A stretch of 64,000 nt of DNA from Gammaproteobacteria bacterium (GCA_025359205.1 JANYHD010000019.1:248001-312000); one strand, 5' to 3'; numbered from the stretch's first letter, positions 26,432 to 34,913 are shown. Translations and numbers: made by a program. The notes: generated from the sequence alone by a model not told the origin.

Positions 26432-26839
26432 TCAGTCGGAGCGGACGATGACCAGGCGCCAGTTCAGCGCCATGGGGCAAGGGGTTGCGGTCGCGCGTTC
26501 GCGGAAATGCACGCCTTCGCAGCTCATGCGCCCGGAGGCGGTGCGGGCTGAGGGGCGCTTCACTTCCGACAGTTCCGCCACGCTGGCGCTGAGGTCGAAT
26601 TCGCCGTCGCACTCCGAGCAGGGGCACGCGAACCGGAAAAACGCGCGCGCAGGGGGAAAGAACGAGTGCGATTGCGGTGACGGCGGCGGCCGGCTCGTGC
26701 CGGCGAAGCTGAGGTCGATCTGCAGCTTGGCGATGTTGGCGTAGCGGCTGCGCATCGCCGGAGCCTGCAGCCGGTCATTTTGACGGCCGGCGCGGCGCTG
26801 TTCGCCAAAGGTAGGAACCTTGCGCGAGGTGAGTTTCAT
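26432..26839 (-). CDS. conserved-looking hypothetical protein with CxCxxC motif
   Basis: I cannot name this 135-residue protein. It has a basic N-terminus (KLTSRKVPTFGEQRRAG), an ordered centre (ANIAKLQIDLSFAG ... FFPPARAFFRFACPCSECDGEFDLS) and a second cysteine region (GRMSCEGVHF ... ATPCPMALNWRLVIV). Five cysteines in the pattern C-x-C-x2-C with two later single cysteines could bind a metal such as zinc. Its ATG overlaps the stop of the upstream small gene (ATGA), so the two are translationally coupled. The alternation of strands and aromatic residues argues that it is a real folded protein. Confidence 0.7.
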   Translation of the reverse strand: MKLTSRKVPTFGEQRRAGRQNDRLQAPAMRSRYANIAKLQIDLSFAGTSRPPPSPQSHSFFPPARAFFRFACPCSECDGEFDLSASVAELSEVKRPSARTASGRMSCEGVHFRERATATPCPMALNWRLVIVRSD

Positions 26840-27030
26840 GTCCCGGCCTGTTGCGGGTTCACGGCAGCGGGCTGTGCCGTGGTGTCTTCAGGTGTCGCCG
26901 TGGCATTGACGCCATTGGTGCCATCGGCTTCGGTACGCGCGGCCAGCCGGCGGTTCTGTTTTTCGGCCTGCCGGAGCTTGCGCGCCTGTTCTTTCTGCTT
27001 CTTCTGGTGACGGTAATTGGGCTTGGCCAA
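26836..27030 (-). CDS. small basic protein, first gene of an unknown operon
   Basis: This 64-residue protein starts at TTG 27030 with the sequence AKPNYRHQKKQKEQARKLRQ, followed by AEKQNRRLAAR and a Thr/Pro/Ala tail. Small lysine/arginine-rich proteins beginning AK.NY..EK are common in gammaproteobacteria but have no assigned role. GGTGGA lies six bases upstream of the TTG; a GTG at 27042 is the alternative start. The basic helix could bind RNA or ribosomes, which is a guess. It overlaps the next gene by four bases. Confidence 0.65.
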   Translation of the reverse strand: MAKPNYRHQKKQKEQARKLRQAEKQNRRLAARTEADGTNGVNATATPEDTTAQPAAVNPQQAGT

Positions 27031-27257
27031 GATCGATTCCACCTGCGGCTCGAGGGTTGAGGTGGCGGGCCGGTGGCTGCTGTAAGCCGGGCTGTCCCGC
27101 GCACTGGCGCGTGCGCCCAACCCCTATCAGGAGGCAGCCGCAGGGTTGTACCTTAGCACAAAAGGGCTGTTCCCAGGTGGCCAAATGCAGCCCCGCGCGC
27201 GCTGCGCGCGTGCATATACGGCGGGCCAACGCGGCATCGGCAGGCGTTATTGCGGCG

Positions 27258-28160
27258 CTACGGCGCCGGCGAAAACACGCTCTGCGCTTCGAACACCGGG
27301 CCGTCGATACAGACGCGTTTCATCGCGCGGCCTTGCCCTAAGCGCACCTCGACGGCACAGCCCGCGCAGCCGCCTACCGCGCAGGCCATGTATTCCTCCA
27401 GCGAGACCTGGCACGGCAGCGCAAATTCGCGCGCCAGCGCAGCCGTGGCCGCGAGCATCGGCGTCGGCCCGCAGGCGTAGATCTCCACTTCGGCGCGTTC
27501 GTCCGCCGACAACGCCGCGAGTACGTGCGCGGCCAGCGCGGTCACGTGGCCGTGGTAGCAGCCGGCATAGCCGGCGTTGCTCGCCAGCCGCGAGGGTACG
27601 CCCCATTCATCGAGCAGCGGCATGCAGGCGATCGCTTCATGCGGCGCGGCGGGCACCAGGATGTGCGAGGGCCGGGTACGGAACGGAAACGGAATCTCGG
27701 ACCCCATCAGCACCAGGGGCTTCCATGCAGCACGCGTGTCGGACAGTGTCCGCTCGGCCAGGAACACCATTGGCGGAATGCCGACGCCGCCGCCTATTGC
27801 GATGAGCCTTGGCCTTGCGGGGTGCACCGCGAAACCTTGGCCGATCGGGCCCAGCAGGTTCAGCGTCTCGCCCGCGCGGCGCCGGCTGAGCGCTGCGGTG
27901 CCGACGCCGACGACCTTGTACAGGACTTCGATCCAGCCCGCCTCGGCCGACGCGCGCATGATCGACAACGGCCGGCGCATCGGCAGTGCTGCGTCGCACC
28001 GCAGGTGGACGAAGCTGCCCGGCGTGGCGTGCCGTGCCGTGCGTGGCGCGGCAATGCGCAGGATGTGCTGGCGCGCCTCGCAGGCCGTGTGCTGCAGGAT
28101 CAGGCCTTCCTCAACGTGGATCGTGCCACGGTGCGCGCGCGGCGCGGCCGCTGCGATCAA
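27258..28160 (-). CDS. pyrK: dihydroorotate dehydrogenase electron-transfer subunit-like protein PyrK
   Basis: A 300-residue ferredoxin-reductase-type flavoprotein. It has an FAD site (MRRPLSIM), the NAD-side motif IGGGVGIPPM, YACGPTPML, and four iron-sulfur cysteines in CAVGGCAGC followed 16 residues later by CIDGPVF, the [2Fe-2S] arrangement of PyrK. In class 1B systems PyrK passes electrons from PyrD to NAD. No pyrD is in the window, so its partner is unknown. Its ATG overlaps the pyrB stop by four bases, which ties it to pyrimidine synthesis. Class 1B PyrK is unusual beside the membrane-type PyrD normally expected in gammaproteobacteria. Confidence 0.85.
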   Translation of the reverse strand: MIAAAAPRAHRGTIHVEEGLILQHTACEARQHILRIAAPRTARHATPGSFVHLRCDAALPMRRPLSIMRASAEAGWIEVLYKVVGVGTAALSRRRAGETLNLLGPIGQGFAVHPARPRLIAIGGGVGIPPMVFLAERTLSDTRAAWKPLVLMGSEIPFPFRTRPSHILVPAAPHEAIACMPLLDEWGVPSRLASNAGYAGCYHGHVTALAAHVLAALSADERAEVEIYACGPTPMLAATAALAREFALPCQVSLEEYMACAVGGCAGCAVEVRLGQGRAMKRVCIDGPVFEAQSVFSPAP

Positions 28161-29119
28161 GCGCGCACCGGCCGCGGCCGCAGCACGCTCTCGAGCACCG
28201 CCATCCGCACGGCCACGCCGTTGCGCACCTGGTCGCGGATCACCGACTGCGGCCCGTCCGCGACTTCAGAATCGATCTCGACGCCGCGGTTCATCGGCTG
28301 CGGATGCATCACGATTGCATCGGGCTTCGCCAGCCGCAGGCGCGGCGCGGTCAGGCCGAAGCGCGCGTAGTACTGCTCGCCGTCGGGAATCTCGGCCTGC
28401 TCCATGCGCTCCTTCTGGATACGCAGCATCATCACCACGTCGGCGGCGCGCAGCCCCTGTTCGGGCGTGGTGTAGCGCTTGCCGGCGGGAAACTCGCCCG
28501 CCTCGGGCATCAGCCCCGGCGGTGCGACCAGGCGCAGCTCGCCGACGCCGAGCGCCGTGAAGGCCTCGTAGGCCGAGCGCGCCACGCGCGAATGGCGGAC
28601 GTCCCCCACGATCGCGACGCACAGCGACTCGAAACGTGCGCCCTTGTGCTGCCGCACCGTGAGGGCGTCGAGCAGCCCCTGCGTCGGGTGTGAGAGGTGC
28701 GCTTCACCGGCCGAGAACACGCTGACATGCGGCGCGACGTGCGCCGCCACATGCGCCACCACACCCGGTTCGGAATCGCGGATCACAAAGCCGTCAAAGT
28801 GGAGCGACTCGAGCGTGTGGATCGTGTCGAGCATGCTCTCGCCCTTGGCGCGCGAGGACAGCTGCACCTCAAGATTGATCACCTCGGCGCCCAGGCGCCG
28901 CGCGGCGAGTTCGAATGAGACGCGCGTGCGCGTCGAGGGTTCGGTGAACAGGTTGCCGAGCGTGACGCCGGCCAGCGCGCGGTTCATCGGTGGCCGCGCG
29001 CCGAGCGCGCACACATAGCGCTGCGAGTGATCGAGGAGCGCGTCGAGCTCCGTGCGCTGGAGTCCCTCGAGCGAGATCAGGTGTCGCAGGGTGCCGTCGC
29101 TTCGCCGCTGTGTGTTCAT
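28157..29119 (-). CDS. pyrB: aspartate carbamoyltransferase catalytic subunit PyrB
   Basis: PyrB condenses carbamoyl phosphate and aspartate, the first committed step of pyrimidine synthesis. The 320-residue protein has the carbamoyl-phosphate loop FTEPSTRTRVSFELAARRLG, HPTQGLLDALT, the aspartate-side MLRIQKERM and the closing HPQPMNRGVEID. ATG 29119 is five bases from the ruvX stop. In Pseudomonas the same operon has pyrR between ruvX and pyrB and an inactive pyrC after it; both are missing here and pyrK follows instead. Confidence 0.95.
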   Translation of the reverse strand: MNTQRRSDGTLRHLISLEGLQRTELDALLDHSQRYVCALGARPPMNRALAGVTLGNLFTEPSTRTRVSFELAARRLGAEVINLEVQLSSRAKGESMLDTIHTLESLHFDGFVIRDSEPGVVAHVAAHVAPHVSVFSAGEAHLSHPTQGLLDALTVRQHKGARFESLCVAIVGDVRHSRVARSAYEAFTALGVGELRLVAPPGLMPEAGEFPAGKRYTTPEQGLRAADVVMMLRIQKERMEQAEIPDGEQYYARFGLTAPRLRLAKPDAIVMHPQPMNRGVEIDSEVADGPQSVIRDQVRNGVAVRMAVLESVLRPRPVRA

Positions 29120-29123
29120 CTGC

Positions 29124-29561
29124 TCAGCTCTCCCCCTGCAGCCAGCGCTCGAGAATGATGGCGGCGGCGAGGCTGTCGACATCGGCGCGCAACACGCGCC
29201 GGCGGCGCGTCCCGGCAGCGCGCCGCTGCCTGAGTTCGGCGGCCGCTTCCAGCGAGGAATAACGTTCGTCGACGCGCGCGACCGCCAGCCCCGATCGCCC
29301 GGCCAGCGCGGCCGCGAAGGCGGTGGCGGGGCCCGCCATGGCCCCGGGAGTCCCGTCCTCATTATAAGGGTAGCCCACCACCAATATGCCGGGCCGGTAT
29401 TCGGCCAGCACCCGCTTGATTGCCGGCCAGTCGGGCCCATGTTCGCCGTGGCTCACGGCGGCCAGCGGCGCTGCGGTCCGGGTGATGGAATCGCCGGCGG
29501 CGAGGCCGATGCGGCGCAGGCCGAAGTCGAAGGCTACCGCGGTGCCACTGAATTGCGTCAG
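29124..29561 (-). CDS. ruvX: Holliday junction resolvase-like protein RuvX (YqgF), apparent CTG start
   Basis: RuvX/YqgF is an RNase H-fold nuclease required for 16S rRNA 5'-end processing in E. coli. The core AVAFDFGLRRIGLAAGD, VVGYPYNEDG and the C-terminal DERYSSLEAA and DSLAAAIILERWL segments are clear. Homologues begin a few residues before AFDFG, which falls on a CTG (29561) overlapping the yqgE TGA as CTGA; no ATG, GTG or TTG is in frame there. The next in-frame alternative is GTG 29615, adding 18 residues. All other junctions in this operon are overlaps or short gaps, which favours the CTG. The resulting length of 145 fits the family. Confidence 0.85.
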   Translation of the reverse strand: MTQFSGTAVAFDFGLRRIGLAAGDSITRTAAPLAAVSHGEHGPDWPAIKRVLAEYRPGILVVGYPYNEDGTPGAMAGPATAFAAALAGRSGLAVARVDERYSSLEAAAELRQRRAAGTRRRRVLRADVDSLAAAIILERWLQGES

Positions 29562-30133
29562 GCGTGGCCCGCCACCAGGCTGACGCGCGAGCTGTGCACG
29601 CCGAGCATCTGCCACGCGGCCTGCCAGCGCTGCTCGAAGGGCACCGCGTAGATCAACTGCTCGTTCATCGGCAGCGACAGCCAGGCGTTGTCGAGGATTT
29701 CTTGCTCGAGCTGGCCCGGTTCCCAGCCGGCGTAGCCGAGCGCGATGAAGGCATCGCGCGGGCCCTCGCCGCGTGCGATCGCAGCCAGCACGTCGCGCGA
29801 AGTCGTCACCTGCACCTGATCGGAGATCTTGTGGGTGGAATCCCATTCGCCGCCGGGACGGTGCAGCACGAAGCCGCGGTCGGTATGTACAGGCCCACCA
29901 CGAAGTACAGGTTGCTCCGCGGTCGCGGGCTGCGCCGCGTCGAGCTTCATCTGCGCCAGCACGTCACCGAGCTTCATGTCGAGCGGCTTGTTGAGCACGA
30001 TGCCCAGCGCACCCTTGTCGCTGTGCTCGCACACCAGCGTGACGCTCTGCGCAAAGTGGCCGTCGGCCAGCGAAGGCATCGCGACCAGCAGGTTGTTGGC
30101 GAGGGTTCCGAGCGTGGGTTTGATGTCGGCCAT
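29558..30133 (-). CDS. yqgE: YqgE/AlgH family protein (DUF179, UPF0301)
   Basis: A 191-residue cytosolic protein of unknown biochemical role, nearly always next to ruvX. Family motifs are LLVAMPSLADGHFAQSV, HSDKGALGIVLNKP, PVLRGGPVHTDRGFVLH and FIALGYAGWEPGQLEQEI followed by NAWL. AlgH in Pseudomonas was linked to alginate regulation, but the mechanism is not clear. It lies between tonB (31-base gap) and ruvX (overlap) in the operon. Confidence 0.94.
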   Translation of the reverse strand: MADIKPTLGTLANNLLVAMPSLADGHFAQSVTLVCEHSDKGALGIVLNKPLDMKLGDVLAQMKLDAAQPATAEQPVLRGGPVHTDRGFVLHRPGGEWDSTHKISDQVQVTTSRDVLAAIARGEGPRDAFIALGYAGWEPGQLEQEILDNAWLSLPMNEQLIYAVPFEQRWQAAWQMLGVHSSRVSLVAGHA

Positions 30134-30164
30134 GGCTCCAGTATGGGGGTGCTTCCCGGCGCTC

Positions 30165-31091
30165 TCAAGGGCTGCCGGGGGCCTCGGTGTTGGTCGTCAC
30201 GGTGCCAGCGCTAAGCTGTCCGCCGAAGAACTCCCACTGGTAGGCAAATCGCAGCGCGTCATAATCACGCGCCAGTTCCCGGGGAAAGGGCTCGAAGGGG
30301 CTGGCTAGCTTCAGGATCTGCAGCGCCGCCTGGTCGATTTCCTCATGCCCGCTGCCGCGGCGTATGGTGGCCTCGATCAGCCGGCCGTCCGAGCCCAGAG
30401 CCACTTCGATTACCGGGCTCCCGGACAGGTCGGCGCGGCGGGCTGCGGAAGGGAAATTCAGGGTGCCGACCCGCTCAACCTTGCGCCGCCAGGCATCGAG
30501 GTAGGGGGCGAGCTTGGAGGCGCGGGTGTCGGGGCTGATCCACTGGCCGGTCTTGGGATCGCCACGCAGCACCAGTTCGGTGGCATCGCCGCGCCCATGG
30601 CGCGCGGTGGCGCCGGATTCCATGCGTTGCGGCCTGCCAGCAGCCCCAGGCGAGGGGCCTGTTTCGCCCAGCCAACGGATCAGCGGCGCGGGCGCATTCG
30701 TGGTGAGGGAACGCTCCTCGCCGGCGCGCCCGCCGGCCTCGGCCGGCCGCGCGGCAACCGCGCCGGCGGCGGGTTCGGGCTGCGCTTCCGGGCTGCCGGT
30801 GGCCAGCGTGCGCGTATTGCCCGCGCCCAGCTGCGTGCGCTGCGCGAGGTAGACGGCATGATCATTGCGGCTGGCTTCGGGCAGGTCTTCGCTCACCAGC
30901 AGCACTTCCATGCCGGGCGCGGCCGGTACGCTGCCGCCGGCGCTGAAGGTCAGGCCCAGGATCACGATCGCGTGGGCGAGGCCGGCCATGAACAGCATGC
31001 TCACCAGCCGCTCGCGCACCGGCGCGCCGCCCTCGCCGGGCGCGGCGAGCCCGCGCACGGTCATGCGCCGCGCTGGCGCGGCCGCGTTCAC
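30165..31091 (-). CDS. tonB: TonB-type energy transducer
   Basis: The 308-residue protein has a short cytoplasmic N-terminus, one membrane anchor (about residues 31-50, SMLFMAGLAHAIVILGLTF), a long Pro/Ala/Gly/Glu-rich periplasmic linker and a TonB C-terminal domain (LAPYLDAWRRKVERVGTLNFP ... GSPVIEVALGSDGRLIEATIRRGSG ... LKLASPFEPFP). It transmits proton-motive force from ExbBD to outer-membrane receptors. It occupies the tonB3 position of the Pseudomonas gshB operon; that paralogue is connected with twitching motility, which fits the divergent pil-chp genes. It could also serve the BtuB-type receptor at 44.5 kb. The start overlaps the gshB stop (ATGA). Confidence 0.88.
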   Translation of the reverse strand: MNAAAPARRMTVRGLAAPGEGGAPVRERLVSMLFMAGLAHAIVILGLTFSAGGSVPAAPGMEVLLVSEDLPEASRNDHAVYLAQRTQLGAGNTRTLATGSPEAQPEPAAGAVAARPAEAGGRAGEERSLTTNAPAPLIRWLGETGPSPGAAGRPQRMESGATARHGRGDATELVLRGDPKTGQWISPDTRASKLAPYLDAWRRKVERVGTLNFPSAARRADLSGSPVIEVALGSDGRLIEATIRRGSGHEEIDQAALQILKLASPFEPFPRELARDYDALRFAYQWEFFGGQLSAGTVTTNTEAPGSP

Positions 31092-32068
31092 CGCTGGCGT
31101 GCCCGGGGACGTTGGGCGAGGCGGCGGTCGATGGCCTGCAGCAGCAGGTCGGCGGCATCGACGCCAAACTGCGCCTGCAGCTCACGCACGCCGGTGGGAC
31201 TGGTGACGTTGATTTCCGTCACGAAGCCCCCGATCACGTCCAACCCCACGAACAGCATGCCGGCCTCGCGCAATGCCGGGCCTATTTCGCTGGCCAACCA
31301 GCGTTCGCGAACGCTCAATTCACGTGCCACTCCCCTGGCGCCGGCGGCCAGGTTGCCGCGGTTGTCGTGTGCAGCTGGGATGCGCGCCAGCGCGTAGGGG
31401 AGCGGTTCACCGTCCACCAGCAGCACGCGCGCGTCGCCGCTGACGGCGATCTCCGGCAGGTATTTCTGCGCGATGGCGAAACGCTGGCCGTAGTCGGTCA
31501 GGGTCTCGAACACCACCGCGGAATTCTTGTCCCCCGGCGGCAGCACGAAGATCGAGCGCCCACCCATGCCGTGCAGCGGTTTGCACACGATGGTGCCATG
31601 GGTGGCGGCGAACGCGGCCATTTCCGCCATGTCGCGCGTCACCAGCGTGGGCGCGCAGCACTGCGGGAACCAGGCGGTATAGACCTTTTCGTTCATGTCG
31701 CGCAAGCCGCGCGGCCGGTTCACCACCAGCGCGCCAGCCAGCTCCGCGCGCTCGAGGATGTAACTGGCGTAGATGTACTCGGTGTCGAAGGGCGGGTCCT
31801 TGCGCATCAGCACCACGTCGAAATCGCCGATGGCGCTAATCGCGCTCTCGCCGAGCGTGTGCCAGTCCTGCGGGTCGGCGCGTACCACGAGCGACCGAGT
31901 GCGCGCCTCGGCAACGCCGTCGCGCAGCCGCAGGTCTGCCAGCTCGGCGTAATGCAGCTCATGGCCGTGCTGGCGCGCCGCGAGCAGCAGGGCCAGCGTG
32001 GTGTCCTTCTGGTACTTGATGTGATCGATCGGATCCATCACCACCAGCAGCCGGGTGGGCGTGTTCAT
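31088..32068 (-). CDS. gshB: glutathione synthetase GshB
   Basis: GshB joins gamma-glutamylcysteine and glycine with ATP to form glutathione. The 326-residue ATP-grasp protein shows VVMDPIDHIKYQKDTTLALL at the N-terminus, VVLMRKDPPFDTEYIYASYIL, NRPRGLRDMNEK, KPLHGMGGRSIF and DVIGGFVTEINVTSPTG near the end. Length is close to E. coli (316). It is the first gene of the six-gene operon and is divergent from pilG across 147 bases. Confidence 0.96.
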   Translation of the reverse strand: MNTPTRLLVVMDPIDHIKYQKDTTLALLLAARQHGHELHYAELADLRLRDGVAEARTRSLVVRADPQDWHTLGESAISAIGDFDVVLMRKDPPFDTEYIYASYILERAELAGALVVNRPRGLRDMNEKVYTAWFPQCCAPTLVTRDMAEMAAFAATHGTIVCKPLHGMGGRSIFVLPPGDKNSAVVFETLTDYGQRFAIAQKYLPEIAVSGDARVLLVDGEPLPYALARIPAAHDNRGNLAAGARGVARELSVRERWLASEIGPALREAGMLFVGLDVIGGFVTEINVTSPTGVRELQAQFGVDAADLLLQAIDRRLAQRPRARQR

Positions 32069-32074
32069 GATCGA

Positions 32075-32080
32075 ATTATG
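32075..32080 (-). promoter_or_regulatory. -10 box directly upstream of gshB
   Basis: On the minus strand CATAAT (32080-32075) ends six bases before the gshB ATG, so transcription from it would start at the start codon. No ribosome site is visible upstream, which is consistent with a leaderless message. Confidence 0.45.
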
Positions 32081-32215
32081 TCTCCGCAGCGGGTCACCAG
32101 CTGCTCAAAACGTGACGCAGGTGGCATAGCCGGAGGGGTGCCGATATGTTAAAAAGATCAAATCTATTGGGGGCGCAGCGCAGGTCACAGCGCACGCGCC
32201 TGCAGGTGTACGACC

Positions 32216-32641
32216 ATGGAAATCAATGCCCAAAGGAGTGAGCCCGACTTGAACGACGCCGCCTCGCCGTTCCGTGGCCTGAAGGTGCTGGTCATCGACG
32301 ACAGCAAGACCATTCGGCGCACGGCCGAAACGCTCCTGGCGAAGGAGGGCTGCGAGGTATACACCGCGGTCGACGGCTTCGACGCGCTCACCAAGATTGC
32401 CGACCACCAGCCCGACATCGTGTTCGTCGACATCATGATGCCGCGGCTCGACGGCTACCAGACCTGTGCGCTGATCAAGCACAACAAGGTCTTCCGCACC
32501 ATTCCCGTTATCATGCTCTCCTCCAAGGACGGCCTGTTCGACCGCGCCCGCGGGCGGATCGTCGGTTCCGAGCATTACCTGACCAAGCCCTTCACCAAGG
32601 ACGAACTGCTCGGCGCCATTGAAGCGCAGATCGGGAGATAG
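32216..32641 (+). CDS. pilG: twitching motility response regulator PilG
   Basis: A 141-residue single-domain CheY-like receiver. The acidic pair is in VLVIDDSKTIRR, the phosphorylation site D72 in VFVDIMMPRLDGY, the threonine/serine switch in IMLSSKDG and the lysine in LTKPFT. A 15-residue N-terminal extension precedes the receiver, as in PilG. It opens the pilGHIJ-chpA-chpC operon; in Pseudomonas PilG promotes pilus extension and cAMP signalling. pilH follows after three bases. Confidence 0.93.
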   Translation: MEINAQRSEPDLNDAASPFRGLKVLVIDDSKTIRRTAETLLAKEGCEVYTAVDGFDALTKIADHQPDIVFVDIMMPRLDGYQTCALIKHNKVFRTIPVIMLSSKDGLFDRARGRIVGSEHYLTKPFTKDELLGAIEAQIGR

Positions 32642-32644
32642 GCC

Positions 32645-33010
32645 ATGGCGCTGATTCTCATTGTCGACGATTCGCCCACCGAAGTGCACGTCATGCAGAA
32701 GGCGCTCGAGCGCCACGGCTACCGCACCGCCGTGGCCGGCGATGGCGAGGAAGGCATCCGGCTGGCGCGAGCGATGCATCCCGACCTCATTTTCATGGAT
32801 ATCGTCATGCCCGGCGTGAACGGCTACCAGGCCACGCGCACGCTGTCGAACGATCCGGACACCCGCACCATCCCGATCGTCATGGTCACCTCCAAGGGGC
32901 AGGAGACCGACCGTATCTGGGGCCTGCGCCAGGGAGCCGTGGATTACATGGTCAAGCCGGTGTCGATGGATCAGCTGGTCGAGAAGGCGCAGGCCGCGCT
33001 CGCCGCCTGA
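32645..33010 (+). CDS. pilH: twitching motility response regulator PilH
   Basis: A 121-residue CheY-like receiver: LILIVDDSPTEVHVMQKALERHG, phosphorylation site D52 in IFMDIVMPGVNGYQ, VMVTSKGQETDRIWG and the conserved lysine in YMVKPVSMDQL. In Pseudomonas PilH acts as a phosphate sink or retraction-side regulator opposite to PilG. It is two bases from pilI. Confidence 0.93.
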   Translation: MALILIVDDSPTEVHVMQKALERHGYRTAVAGDGEEGIRLARAMHPDLIFMDIVMPGVNGYQATRTLSNDPDTRTIPIVMVTSKGQETDRIWGLRQGAVDYMVKPVSMDQLVEKAQAALAA

Positions 33011-33012
33011 AC

Positions 33013-33576
33013 ATGCTGGCGAGCGCATCGTTAAAGGCACTGCGCGACCGGCCGTATGAACTCCTCGCGGAGCTCGAACGGCGTGGCCGCGGCGCAACCG
33101 CCAGCCCGGAAACCCCCGGCGCCGCGGGCGCCGAGTGGGTCGGCGTCGCCGCGCGCATGGCCGGCGAGCTCTACCTGGTCGCACGCGAGGAAGCGCGCGA
33201 AGTCCTGGGCATCCCCACGCCGCTGACGCGCGTGCCGGGCGCGAAGGCCTGGGTGCTCGGCCTCGCCAACATCCGCGGCCAGCTGTTCCCGATCATCGAC
33301 CTGCGCCAGTACCTGGGGGGCGGGGCGACGCCGATCACGCGCCTGACGCGCATCCTGGTGGCCAACCATCGCGACGTGCCCGCCGGCCTGGTGGTCGACG
33401 AGGTGCTCGGCTTCCGGCGTTTCAGCGAGTCGTCGTTCAGCAGCGAGGTGCCTACGACTATCCTGCAATGCAAGCAGGTCCTGGCAGGATCATTCCGCCA
33501 CGAGCAGGAGCAGCTGCCGGTGCTGAGCCTGCGCAAACTCCTGGAAGACCCGGCGTTCACGGCGGCCTCGGCTTGA
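33013..33576 (+). CDS. pilI: CheW-like adaptor PilI
   Basis: The 187-residue protein starts with [16 protein letters not shown] and carries one CheW domain (about residues 40-180) with [31 protein letters not shown] as its core. It should couple the PilJ receptor to the ChpA kinase. Its TGA overlaps the TTG start of pilJ (TTGA). It is close to the family length. Confidence 0.92.
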   Translation: MLASASLKALRDRPYELLAELERRGRGATASPETPGAAGAEWVGVAARMAGELYLVAREEAREVLGIPTPLTRVPGAKAWVLGLANIRGQLFPIIDLRQYLGGGATPITRLTRILVANHRDVPAGLVVDEVLGFRRFSESSFSSEVPTTILQCKQVLAGSFRHEQEQLPVLSLRKLLEDPAFTAASA

Positions 33577-34913
33577 ACGCGGAAGACCTCATCGATACCC
33601 GACTGCTGCGGCGGCTGACGCTGGTCGCTGGCGGCCTGCTGGTGCTGGGCGCGCTGGCGTGGTTGCTGGCCTCCGGCGGCGGAACGCTTGGCATGGTGGG
33701 CGTGGCGCTGGTGCTGCTGGCGCTGGCGCCGCTCGGCATGTTGCTGGTACAGCTCGGTGCGCTGCGCCGTGCCGCCGAACGCCAGCTGCAGGCGACCAAT
33801 ACGCAGCGCCAGGAGAACGAGCGCAACCAGCGCTCCATCCTCAAGCTGCTCGACGAAATGGCGAGCCTCGCCGACGGCGACCTGACCGTGCAGGCGACCG
33901 TCACCGAAGACATCACCGGTGCCATCGCCGATTCCGTGAACTACGCGGTCGAGGCGCTGCGCAAGCTCGTGGCCACGATCAACGCCTCGGCCATGCAGGT
34001 CGATGCTTCGGCGCGCCAGACCCAGGCGCTGGGCACCCAGCTCGGCAAGGCCAGCGGCGTGCAAACCAGGCAGATCGCCTCGGCCACCGAGTCGATCGCG
34101 GCAATGGCCTCATCCACCGAGGAGGTTTCGGGCAACGCCGAGCGCGCCGCCGACGTCGCCCGCCACTCGGTCGACGTCGCCCACAAGGGCGGTGAAGCCG
34201 TGCGCCGCACGATCGATGGCATGAACACGATCCGCGAGACCATCCAGGAGACCAGCAAGCGCATCAAGCGCCTGGGCGAGAGCTCGCAGGAGATCGGCAA
34301 TACGGTCGAGCTGATCAGCGACATCGCTGAGCAGACCAACATCCTGGCGCTCAATGCCTCGATCCAGGCGTCGATGGCCGGCGAGGCCGGCCGCGGCTTT
34401 GCCGTGGTCGCCGATGAGGTGCAGCGGCTCGCCGAGCGCGCCGCGACCGCTACCAAGCAGATCGACGTGCTGGTGCGCACTATCCAGACGGACACCAACG
34501 AGGCGGTGGTGTCGATGGAGCGCAGCACCACCGACGTGGTCGGCGGCGCGCTGCTGGCCGAAAACGCCGGTGCCGCGCTCGAGGAGATCGAGCAGGTCTC
34601 CAACCAGATCGCCAGCCTGGTGCAGAACATCTCGGTAAGCTCGCGCAGCCAGTCGGCTGCGGCGCAGAATATCGCCCGCAACACGCAGGTGCTGCGCGAG
34701 GTGAGCACCCAGACGGCCGAGAGCACCCAGGCCACGGCGCAGGCGATCCTCAAGATGGCCGAGCTGGCTGCGGCGCTGCGCAAGTCGGTCGCCGGGTTCC
34801 GGCTGCCCGCGGCCGCGGCCGGCACGGCGGGCCGTGCTGCCGCGCCGGCAGCGGCGCCGGCGAGCGCCGACAGCAGCGGCCAATCGCGGCTCAAGAAGCT
34901 GGGCGGGGCCTGA
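33573..34913 (+). CDS. pilJ: methyl-accepting chemotaxis protein PilJ, lacking a periplasmic sensor domain
   Basis: The 446-residue receptor begins [15 protein letters not shown] at a TTG overlapping the pilI stop. Two membrane segments (about residues 15-33 and 39-61) are joined by only about five residues, so there is no periplasmic ligand domain. A HAMP-like segment ([19 protein letters not shown]) and a long coiled-coil signalling domain follow, with the tip [17 protein letters not shown] and [22 protein letters not shown] typical of PilJ. Pseudomonas PilJ is about 680 residues with two periplasmic PilJ domains. An upstream extension in the same frame is antisense-like shadow of pilI, so truncation by a wrong start is unlikely. 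Confidence 0.9.
   Translation: MNAEDLIDTRLLRRLTLVAGGLLVLGALAWLLASGGGTLGMVGVALVLLALAPLGMLLVQLGALRRAAERQLQATNTQRQENERNQRSILKLLDEMASLADGDLTVQATVTEDITGAIADSVNYAVEALRKLVATINASAMQVDASARQTQALGTQLGKASGVQTRQIASATESIAAMASSTEEVSGNAERAADVARHSVDVAHKGGEAVRRTIDGMNTIRETIQETSKRIKRLGESSQEIGNTVELISDIAEQTNILALNASIQASMAGEAGRGFAVVADEVQRLAERAATATKQIDVLVRTIQTDTNEAVVSMERSTTDVVGGALLAENAGAALEEIEQVSNQIASLVQNISVSSRSQSAAAQNIARNTQVLREVSTQTAESTQATAQAILKMAELAAALRKSVAGFRLPAAAAGTAGRAAAPAAAPASADSSGQSRLKKLGGA

Noticed and set aside
27040-27257. GCGCGC-rich inverted repeat near 27195-27215 as a terminator of pyrK
   Set aside because: It lacks a T tract and consists of simple GC alternation that is common here; not convincing.
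28157-29440. 427-codon frame extending pyrB upstream
   Set aside because: The extra 107 codons are the antisense/out-of-frame reading of ruvX; the PyrB family starts at 29119.
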